A stretch of DNA of 64,000 bases, from contig CAIWXQ010000031.1 in the NCBI GenBank assembly GCA_903916675.1, positions 1-64,000 of the forward strand. Direction: 5' to 3'. Below, in pieces: positions 57,569 through 64,000 of the stretch (its first letter is position 1; each line of letters begins with the position of its first letter). Source of the stretch: an uncultured bacterium (GTDB lineage Bacteria > Verrucomicrobiota > Kiritimatiellia > RFP12 > CAIWXQ01). The position numbers were made by a program, and so were the translations under genes. The notes beneath the pieces were generated by a model. The model was given only the letters and a program-made list of their open reading frames with translations. It had not been told where the DNA came from and ran no database searches.

Positions 57569-58513
57569 ATGGAACTGGATCCGTCCATCGCGGCGCTGGA
57601 ACATCGGCTGGGAATGGATTCGTTTCGCCGCCGGCTGCGCGTCGAGCACGCGCTGCAGGGCGCGGTGCACCGGTTCTCGACAAACCCGAAATCCAACCTG
57701 GCCAAGCTGCTGATGCGTAGCCGGCTGCTGCACCAAGCGATGCGTCTGGTGGGGCTGTATCAGATCGGCTACCGGCAGTTTCTGTATCCGCGCATTGTAA
57801 CGCGTGACGTGCCGCTGGCAGGACTTCCCGCAGCGATGGAAGGGGTGACGATCCTCCAGCTCAGCGACCTGCATCTGGACCTCGATCCCGGGCTGGGGGC
57901 AATACTGGCGCCGTTGCTCGATGGCCTGCAGTACGATCTGGCAGTGATCACCGGCGATTTTCGCAATCTGCTGGTCGGGCCGGCGGAGCCGGCCATTGCC
58001 GCGACCGCGAACCTGTTGCGGCATTTGCGCGGCCCAGTCTACGCGGTGGCGGGCAATCACGATTCGCTGGGGATGATCCCGCCGCTCGAGGCGGCAGGCG
58101 CGCGCTTCCTGCTGAACGAGCACGTGGTCTGGTCGCGCGGCAACGCGCGGCTGGTGCTTGCAGGCGTGGACGACGCGGTTTACCACGGGACGCATGATCT
58201 GGACCGGGCGTTTGCAGGGGCGCCGAACGATGCGCCGCGCGTGCTGTTCTCGCATTCGCCGGCAATCTATCGCGAGGCGACCCGGCACCAGGTCGATTTG
58301 CTCCTGGCCGGACACACGCACGGCGGCCAGATCTGCCTGCCCGGCGGACACATTGTCATCTCCGGTCTGCGGTGCCCGCGTCGCTATCTGCGTGGCGCCT
58401 GGACGTACGAAGGGATGCAGGGGTACACCTCCGCTGGAACCGGTGCCAGCGGTGTGCCGTTGCGATTCAACTGCCCAGCCGAGGTGACGCTGCATCGGCT
58501 CGTGCGGGGCTGA
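57569..58513 (+). CDS. Calcineurin-like metallophosphoesterase, YaeI-like
   Basis: This 314-residue protein starts with a helical region (MELDPSIAALEHRLGMDSF) and then shows TILQLSDLHLDLDPG (D-x-H motif, about 94), VITGDFRNLL (GD), AVAGNHDSLGM (GNHD, about 170), VLFSHSPAIYREA and LLLAGHTHGGQICLP (GHTHGG, about 252). All ligands for the two-metal site are present. The YaeI/UDP-glucose type fits this order. ATG at 57569 is favoured since the upstream frame runs into repeat DNA. It stands alone. Confidence 0.82.
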   Translation: MELDPSIAALEHRLGMDSFRRRLRVEHALQGAVHRFSTNPKSNLAKLLMRSRLLHQAMRLVGLYQIGYRQFLYPRIVTRDVPLAGLPAAMEGVTILQLSDLHLDLDPGLGAILAPLLDGLQYDLAVITGDFRNLLVGPAEPAIAATANLLRHLRGPVYAVAGNHDSLGMIPPLEAAGARFLLNEHVVWSRGNARLVLAGVDDAVYHGTHDLDRAFAGAPNDAPRVLFSHSPAIYREATRHQVDLLLAGHTHGGQICLPGGHIVISGLRCPRRYLRGAWTYEGMQGYTSAGTGASGVPLRFNCPAEVTLHRLVRG

Positions 58514-58583
58514 ACCGATTAGGCGGGACCTTTGGGTCTCGGCGCTTTCTGCGCGAGAAAAGAATGCCTTTGGCAGTATCTTT

Positions 58584-58822
58584 GGGGCTGCGGCGAGGAC
58601 GCCGCGCCCTACTTTTGCGGCAACGAGATCGAGGATGATGCGGACAGAGTAGGCCGGCGCGTCCTCGCGCCGAGCCCAAGAAGGGTAGCGCCCAGATTTT
58701 TTTGCCGCGGATTTCCGCAGATTGGCGCGGATTGGGGCGCGGCATCCTCGCCGCAGCCCCCCATTCCACCGCACGTTCCTTCCTTCTCGTTCCGGGCTCG
58801 GCGCGGGGACGCGCCGGCCTAC
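58584..58822. repeat. Interleaved pair of inverted repeats
   Basis: Two arm pairs alternate A-B-A'-B'. A (58584-58609) and A' (58735-58760) are complementary over 26 bases with one mismatch. B (58649-58677) and B' (58794-58822) are complementary over 29 bases with one mismatch. They cannot both fold at once without a pseudoknot. Between them lies GCGGATT-type word repeat sequence (58704-58734). The rest of the gap to 58901 carries a fragment of the queE-type palindrome. Confidence 0.8.
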
Positions 58823-58901
58823 TCGTACTGCGGCGGGTCCCTCCTTCGCCAAGACTCCGGAGGACAAGCCGGCGGCCCCGCCCTACCTGCTTGCGCTACA
58901 A

Positions 58902-59945
58902 TCAGAAGAACACTTTGAAGAATCGCAGGATGCCCTGTTTCCACGGCACGCGATGGGAGATGCCGGAGGCGTGCTGGAAGTTGTGTAGGTTGGCGAGGTA
59001 CCAGCAATAGTTGCGGATGAGGGCGTCCTTATTGGAGTGTCGGGGGTTGTAGCCAAGGACGCGCTGAGCCTTTTCGATGCTGACGAACGAATCCTCGCAG
59101 GCAGTCTCGTAGACCCACTTATAGAGCGGCGAGAGGTGGAGCGCCTCGAGGATGCGCAGGGTCCAGATCAGCGGCCGCGCAGGGAAGCCGATGATGCGCT
59201 TGCCGTGGCCGGCCTCGTCGAGCACAGCCTGATAGTCCTCGCGCATGGTGGTGAACTCTCGCGCGCCGATGTTGAAGACATCGTTGACCTTCTGGCAATC
59301 GAGGGTCAGGCAGAGCCAGATGGATTCGCAGAGGTCCTCCACGTCCAGCAGCTGATAGCGGTTGTGGCCGTAACCGATCATGGGGAAGTTATGTCCGTCC
59401 TTGGCCCAGTCGTAGAAGAGTGCGAAGACGCCGAGGCGCTCCGGGCCGATGAACGACTTGGGGCGGATGATCGGCACGCACATCCCCTGCGCGCGAAACT
59501 TCAGGCACTCCTCCTCTGCCGCAATTTTGGCCTCGCCGTAGGGGCCGACACCGTGGAGAAGGTCGGTCTCGAGCAGCGTGTGGTGGTCCGGGATTCCGTA
59601 GACGGCGGTGGAGGAGATGTGCACAAAGCGCTCGACGCCGACGGCCTTGGCAGCAACGAGGAGGTTGCGCGTCCCCACGATGTCCGTGGAATAAATATCC
59701 TCCTTTGTGTACAGGGGCAGGGCGGCGGCGGTGTGGACCACCCAGGTGACGTCCTGCATGGCCCTGGCCACGGCCGCGGGATCGCGGATGTCGCCAACGA
59801 GACACTCGATCCGGTCACGTTCAGGGTGATCGAACGGCGCCAGGTCGAGCGACCGGATGTCGGCCTCGCCCTTGGCGAGGAGATGCCGGACGAGGTTGAT
59901 GCCGAGGAAACCGCTGCCGCCGGTGATGAGGATTTTCTGCGCCAC
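58902..59945 (-). CDS. NAD-dependent epimerase/dehydratase
   Basis: This 347-residue extended SDR begins GTG-GCGCAGAAAATCCTC at 59945, giving KILITGGSGFLGINLVRH with the GxxGxxG motif. The upstream in-frame extension would be untranslated repeat DNA, and GGAG sits seven bases before this GTG. The catalytic motif YGEAKIAAEE (YxxxK) lies near residue 150, with SSTAVYG before it. It acts on a nucleotide sugar or steroid-type substrate; the substrate is not known. Divergent neighbours have no clear link. Confidence 0.82.
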   Translation of the reverse strand: MAQKILITGGSGFLGINLVRHLLAKGEADIRSLDLAPFDHPERDRIECLVGDIRDPAAVARAMQDVTWVVHTAAALPLYTKEDIYSTDIVGTRNLLVAAKAVGVERFVHISSTAVYGIPDHHTLLETDLLHGVGPYGEAKIAAEEECLKFRAQGMCVPIIRPKSFIGPERLGVFALFYDWAKDGHNFPMIGYGHNRYQLLDVEDLCESIWLCLTLDCQKVNDVFNIGAREFTTMREDYQAVLDEAGHGKRIIGFPARPLIWTLRILEALHLSPLYKWVYETACEDSFVSIEKAQRVLGYNPRHSNKDALIRNYCWYLANLHNFQHASGISHRVPWKQGILRFFKVFF

Positions 59946-60040
59946 GAGGTTGCTCCGGTGAGGTTGCAGGTGCGGGGAAAGAATAGGCGAGAGGGGTGTG
60001 CAAGTAAATGCGGAATGCGGAGTGAAGATCATGGGGATCT

Positions 60041-60107
60041 GGACACAGAGATCGCAGAGGGTAAATGAGGCCACAGAGGATTCTGTAGCCGCGACCGTTG
60101 GCCGCGG
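60041..60107. repeat. GGACACAGAG-family repeat, half element
   Basis: This 67-base stretch aligns without gaps to 31226-31292, including ATGAG, CACAGAGG, TTCTG and the hairpin CCGCGACC-GTT-GGCCGCGG. No complementary arm is found. A short AATGCGG-AATGCGG pair lies upstream at 60007-60020. No gene lies in 59946-60208. Confidence 0.75.
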
Positions 60108-60208
60108 AGAACGCATCCAACTTGCCCTGAGCGAAGTGGAAAAGTGGCTCCATCGAGCGAACCGCAGATTGACGAACATCCAAACCGCAGAGGTGTTGAA
60201 GGCGACCT

Positions 60209-61300
60209 TCAATAATCGACACTCTTCTGTTCTGCAGTTTTGTGATTTTCAGCGGCGGCGTGCGTGTTGGTGCAGGCACTGCTGGTGGCGATGGCTGACG
60301 TGGCACAGAGCCCATTGGTGGCGGCTGGGGGATGGGATGCGAGGCTGAGGTAGTCAAGGATGCCGGCGGCAATGGCTTCGGCGAGCTTCTGCCGGTAGGC
60401 GGCGTCGGCCAGCCGGGCAGCGTCGTTGGTATTGGTGAGAAAGCCGCACTCCACGAGGACTGCGGGGCAGGGCGCTTCCTTGAGCACGAAGTAGCGGCCG
60501 CGCTTAAGGCCGCGGTCGGCGGCAGTCAGCGGCGCATAGCGACGGTGGAGCGAGAAGCCGAGCAGCGCGTTGTCGGGATCGAAACGGTTGCCGGGGCAGG
60601 CGTTGGTGGGGCCGTGGACAAACTCGCCGGTGCCGGGAAAGCCGGGCGAGGGAAGGATGTAGGTCTCGGCACCCGCGGCAAGGCTGTTGGATGGCGAGGA
60701 GTTGGCGTGGATGCTGATGAAAAGCTGCGCGTGTCGGGCGGCGGCATAGCGGGCGCGGTCGCCGGGCGTTTCGTAGGTGTCGGTGGCGCGGGTGAGGAGG
60801 ACCTGCTGGCCGGCATTGGTCAGAATGGCGGCCACGTGGCACACAATGTCGAGGGAGATATCCTTTTCGCGGACTGGCGGCGCCAGGCTGCGCGCGCCGG
60901 TGTCTTCGCCGCCATGGCCAGCGTCGAGGACGATGCGCGGATGCGCTGGCGGGGCGGCGGTGGCGAGCAGGATCGGCTGCAGCAGGGTGACGAAATCGGC
61001 GCGTGACACGTCGCGCAGGTCGTTGGTGGCGGCGTCGCGCGGTGGAACCTGAAGCCAGATGCCGACGCCGTCAAGGGAGGCGGTACGGCGTCCGGCAAAA
61101 AGGCGCAGGGACTGGGTGTCGTTGAAAAAGGCAATACCATCCGTCAGGCGCTCGACGTTGTTCAGGCCGAGGCAGGTCTGGATGGTGGCGATGGGCATCC
61201 ATGCGACTGCTTCTGCGTTGGAGGCCGGCTCGACGGCGCCGCGCACGCCGGCGGCGCCGAGGGCAAGGAGGGCTATCAGCAAGTCGCGAATGCGCGGCAT
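60209..61300 (-). CDS. N-acetylmuramoyl-L-alanine amidase
   Basis: This 363-residue secreted amidase cuts the bond between muramic acid and the peptide stem of peptidoglycan. It has an N-terminal signal (LLIALLALGAAGVRGA), an AMIN-like N-terminal part, and an amidase_3 domain from about residue 120: IVLDAGHGGEDTG (zinc His, about 128), SLDIVCHVAAI, LLTRATDT, LFISIHANSSP (about 192) and VLVECGFLTNTNDA (catalytic Glu, about 292). The C-terminal 40 residues are Ala/Thr/Cys-rich and partly repeat-derived. The start ATG at 61300 gives the signal peptide. Confidence 0.87.
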   Translation of the reverse strand: MPRIRDLLIALLALGAAGVRGAVEPASNAEAVAWMPIATIQTCLGLNNVERLTDGIAFFNDTQSLRLFAGRRTASLDGVGIWLQVPPRDAATNDLRDVSRADFVTLLQPILLATAAPPAHPRIVLDAGHGGEDTGARSLAPPVREKDISLDIVCHVAAILTNAGQQVLLTRATDTYETPGDRARYAAARHAQLFISIHANSSPSNSLAAGAETYILPSPGFPGTGEFVHGPTNACPGNRFDPDNALLGFSLHRRYAPLTAADRGLKRGRYFVLKEAPCPAVLVECGFLTNTNDAARLADAAYRQKLAEAIAAGILDYLSLASHPPAATNGLCATSAIATSSACTNTHAAAENHKTAEQKSVDY

Positions 61301-61411
61301 AGAGGCGCAGTATATCGGAATTCCGCCGTGCGTCGCAAATCGGGGTTTTCCGTTCGGCGGGATGCGGGTATAGTAAGCGAGTAACGGCAGGCCGAGCCGC
61401 GGGGGAACTGC

Positions 61412-63958
61412 ATGCGGATCAACGAGAACGGACGGATCTGGAATGCGCTGGGGTTGCTGCTGTTTGGGGCAATGATTGCCGGCATTCTCGGGGAGGTGCT
61501 GCCATGGTTTCTGGCGCCGGTGGCGCCGGATGCGATGCCGTTTTTCTCCTTTGGCCGGCGGAGCGAGGAACTGGAGTATTTGCTGACAAGCGGCGACGAG
61601 TTCACGCCACACCGCTTGTACTGGCTGATCTTCCACCCCCTGCTGGCGAACAAGCTGACCTATATCGGCGACACGCTGGCGCTCACGTTGGCCGGCGTGT
61701 TCTATCTGCGCGGCCGGAGCGTGCGGCCGGCGGCGGCCTGGCTCGGCGGCCTGGCGCTCGGGTTCTCGGGGTATACGTTCACGTTGCTCTCAGCCGGGCA
61801 CCGTGGCTATTTCCAGATGATTGCATGCGCGGCGTTTTCTTTCGGTCTGCTGACGCGCTGCTTTACGAGCCGCCGGTGGATTTACTTCGCCCTGCTGGGC
61901 GTTTGCATGGCTTGGGCGTTGCCCGGTCAGCCTGACGTGCTGGCGTTCGTTGCGCTGCTGGCCGCGGCCTATGCGCTCTGGCTGACGTTTGCCAAGCGCG
62001 CGGACCCGGTCACGCCGCCGGTGCGGCGGGTGGCGCGCGTGTGGCCGCGATTTCTGCTGTCTGTGGCGGTCGGCCTGCTGGTCGGATGGCCCGGAATCCG
62101 CTACGGCCTGGTTCAGCAGGTGAACCTTCGCAAGGAGCAGATCCAGGGCACTTCGGGCGCAAACACCGCTGTTTCCTCCTCTGCGAGCACGGAAGCGGAG
62201 GCGGCGAAGAAGAAAGACCAGTGGATCTTCGCCACTAATTGGAGCCTGCCGCCGGAGGATGTCGTCGAATTCGTTGTGCCCGGGGTTTTCGGCAATGACT
62301 CGTTCCAGCCGCCGTATCCGTACTGGGGGCGGTTGGGGCAGCCGTATGGCTCGCAGCCCGGGGCGGGTGTCATGCCCAACTACCGGCAGCACACGGTCTA
62401 CCTGGGCGCGTTTTCGGTCTGTTTTGCCATGTTCGCCGGAATGCTGTGGTGGCGGACACGGCGGGCGCGCGGCGTGGCGGAGGTTTCGCTGGCAAGGGCA
62501 GCGGCGGGAGATCCATTGGTGGACGTGCCGTTCTGGGTGGGCGCATGGGTGGTCTGCCTGCTGCTGGCGATGGGGCGCTACACGCCGTTCTACCGCCTGA
62601 TTTATGCGATTCCGTACGCGGACCTGATCCGGTGCCCGGTCAAGTTCCACCACCTGGTCGAGATCTGCACGGCATTTCTATTCGGGCTGGGTGTGGAACT
62701 CTGGCTCTGCGGTGCGCCAATGGCGGCGCCGGAGAAGAAGGGCATCGTGGCGCCGCCGTCGCCAATGGCGGTGGTGTACCGGAGCCTGACTATCCTGGCA
62801 GCGGTTGCTGCGGGCGTCCTGCTGCTGGCGGCGGGGATCGTGTCAGCCTCGAGCGGATCGGTTGCGGCGCACATCGCACAGATGGGGCTTGGCTCCTATG
62901 GGGCGACGCTGGCGGACTACACGGTCGCAAATCTGTTGCGCGCGGCTTGCGTGTTCGGCCTGGCTGCGCTGCTTTTCGGGTTGGGGCGTCCGCGTGTCGG
63001 CCGCGAACGTCCTGCGTCGTGGCTGCTGGCATTGCTGGCGCTGGCGCTGGTGGCTGACGTGTCAACCGTGGACCGGCGGTATATCCGTGTCATGAACCTG
63101 CAGCCGTTCTACGAGCGGAATGTCGTGGTCGACGCGGCATTGGCGCGCGGCGGACTTGGCGCTGGCGTAGCCGACTACATGCCGCTGGCGCGGGAGGGGA
63201 GCCAGGACTGGTTCGCCAGCGCGCTGTATCGTAATGGCCTGCGCATGGCGCTGCCGGCGGGCGACACGAACGATGCGGTCTGCGTGCAGGCTGTGCGGCT
63301 CCTGGAGAAACGGCCCGATGTGCTCTGGCGAACAACGCACGCCAGCCTGGTTGTGGCACCCTGGAAGGCGGCGCTTCCGCTTGTGCAGAATCGTGTCCTG
63401 GAGCCGCTGATCTCCTTTTCGCTCGGGCAGGGCGCGGTGCGGCAGGCGCAACCGGCGGCGGACGGATTCGTGTTGGCGGCTTTTGTCGGCGCGCTGCCGC
63501 CGGCCTACGTGGTGGACGCTTGGCAGACGGCGACGAACGAGGCTGCCCAACTGCAGACTATGGGCGCGGCGGAGTGGGATCCGGCGCGCACGACGGTATG
63601 CGATCTGGCTGGTGGCACAAGTGCGGTCAGCCGGGTGATCGGCCAGGCGCGGATCGTGCAACGGCGGGGATGGGATTTTCATTTGTCGACCACGATTGAG
63701 TTCGATGTGCCGCAGTGCGGACTGCTGATCCTGGACGAGCGGTACGCGGACAACTTGGTGGCACGTGTGGACGGCCGGGTCGTGCCGGTGCAGTGCGCCA
63801 ACGCGCTCTGGGCGGCAGTTCAGGTGACGGCAGGTCGACATGCGGTGGTTCTTTCCCGCGCGTCTGCCTGGTTGCTGCCGATGCTGGTGAGTCTGGCAAC
63901 CGCCGTGGGTGTAGCGATTTGGGCGGTGTTCGCCGTCTGGTCTCGGAGGAAGCCGTGA
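61412..63958 (+). CDS. YfhO-like large membrane protein
   Basis: This 848-residue protein has about 12 membrane spans (for instance LGLLLFGAMIAGILGEVLPW, TLALTLAGVFYL, VVCLLLAMGRYTPFYRLIYA) and a C-terminal soluble part of about 280 residues. The order of a short N-terminal loop with the Phe/Pro motif, PGQPDVLAFVALLAAAYALW, and a C-terminal beta-rich domain fits the YfhO/DUF family of putative membrane glycosyltransferases or flippases. GTGA at 63955 couples it to a next gene. Function remains unproven. Confidence 0.65.
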   Translation: MRINENGRIWNALGLLLFGAMIAGILGEVLPWFLAPVAPDAMPFFSFGRRSEELEYLLTSGDEFTPHRLYWLIFHPLLANKLTYIGDTLALTLAGVFYLRGRSVRPAAAWLGGLALGFSGYTFTLLSAGHRGYFQMIACAAFSFGLLTRCFTSRRWIYFALLGVCMAWALPGQPDVLAFVALLAAAYALWLTFAKRADPVTPPVRRVARVWPRFLLSVAVGLLVGWPGIRYGLVQQVNLRKEQIQGTSGANTAVSSSASTEAEAAKKKDQWIFATNWSLPPEDVVEFVVPGVFGNDSFQPPYPYWGRLGQPYGSQPGAGVMPNYRQHTVYLGAFSVCFAMFAGMLWWRTRRARGVAEVSLARAAAGDPLVDVPFWVGAWVVCLLLAMGRYTPFYRLIYAIPYADLIRCPVKFHHLVEICTAFLFGLGVELWLCGAPMAAPEKKGIVAPPSPMAVVYRSLTILAAVAAGVLLLAAGIVSASSGSVAAHIAQMGLGSYGATLADYTVANLLRAACVFGLAALLFGLGRPRVGRERPASWLLALLALALVADVSTVDRRYIRVMNLQPFYERNVVVDAALARGGLGAGVADYMPLAREGSQDWFASALYRNGLRMALPAGDTNDAVCVQAVRLLEKRPDVLWRTTHASLVVAPWKAALPLVQNRVLEPLISFSLGQGAVRQAQPAADGFVLAAFVGALPPAYVVDAWQTATNEAAQLQTMGAAEWDPARTTVCDLAGGTSAVSRVIGQARIVQRRGWDFHLSTTIEFDVPQCGLLILDERYADNLVARVDGRVVPVQCANALWAAVQVTAGRHAVVLSRASAWLLPMLVSLATAVGVAIWAVFAVWSRRKP

Positions 63959-64000
63959 GCGCAAGTCGTCGCGCACGCATACGCATGTTGAGCGTGGCTG
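63955..64000 (+). CDS. Start of a downstream gene (cut by the window end)
   Basis: GTG at 63955 overlaps the YfhO-like stop (GTGA) and opens a frame MSASRRARIRMLSVA to the window edge. The four-base overlap is typical of coupled genes. Too little is visible to name it. Confidence 0.35.
   Translation, partial: MSASRRARIRMLSVA

Noticed and set aside
58584-58822. An RNA gene
   Set aside because: The paired arms could suggest one, but the sequence matches dispersed GC-rich palindromes and there is no conserved RNA motif.

Overview
The window is a high-GC bacterial chromosome segment, dense with genes and without rRNA or tRNA genes. Gene content suggests an anaerobic or fermentative Gram-negative-type bacterium, most likely of the PVC superphylum (Kiritimatiellota, Lentisphaerota or a relative). 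That placement is an inference. It rests on the fused SecDF, the ADP-forming acyl-CoA synthetase in two subunits, the biotin-type carboxyltransferase, the NuoE/NuoF-type fusion, a secreted multidomain glycosidase and the style of the intergenic repeats. No single marker proves it.

Layout. 0-1 kb: queuosine precursor genes (3' part of queE, apparently broken by a palindromic element, then queD). 1.2-4.8 kb: a NYN-domain nuclease-like protein and two AsmA-like paralogues flanking dut. 4.9-9.7 kb: a response-regulator/kinase, then an apparent relic chromosomal integron, with an integron-type integrase, attC-like sites and cassette genes including a toxin-antitoxin pair; both ends look cut by deletions. 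9.7-10.9 kb: gene-free, repeat-rich DNA. 10.9-18.7 kb: a housekeeping run of oadA/pycB, tgt, yajC, secDF and recJ. 19.3-22.3 kb: a nucleotide-sugar locus (epimerase, cupin, DegT aminotransferase) interrupted by a four-helix-bundle gene that sits inside a large inverted repeat. 22.4-28.1 kb: flavin reductase, DUF3127 protein, RsmC-like methyltransferase and a 1045-residue secreted glycosidase. 28.2-34.2 kb: a lipoprotein, NapG-like ferredoxin, NapH-like membrane protein, PQQ-propeller and ArsP-like permease, which look like an electron-transfer unit. 35.3-40.1 kb: argJ-argB-argD-argG, with argH at 49.9 kb; together these cover most arginine synthesis steps. 40-51 kb: TPR protein, hybrid histidine kinase, gnd, methyltransferase, pdxJ, nnr, FmdB-type protein. 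51.4-57.2 kb: diaphorase subunit, radical SAM protein and ADP-forming acetyl-CoA synthetase. 57.5-64 kb: phosphoesterase, epimerase, cell-wall amidase, YfhO-like membrane protein.

The strongest unexplained signal lies between the genes. At more than ten places there are inverted repeats whose arms are built from tandem words of exactly seven (sometimes six) bases. The word differs from place to place, but the architecture is the same: word-word-word, loop, then the complementary words in register. They lie mostly inside co-directional gene pairs and supply stop codons and short tails to genes. One encloses the four-helix-bundle gene related to proteins encoded in 23S rRNA intervening sequences. 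They resemble the short tandemly repeated repetitive (STRR) sequences of cyanobacteria, but I know of no mechanism that explains arms matched in a locus-specific word. A second, separate family has a 14-bp stem with the core TGTCGG/CCGACA and begins exactly at TAG stop codons.
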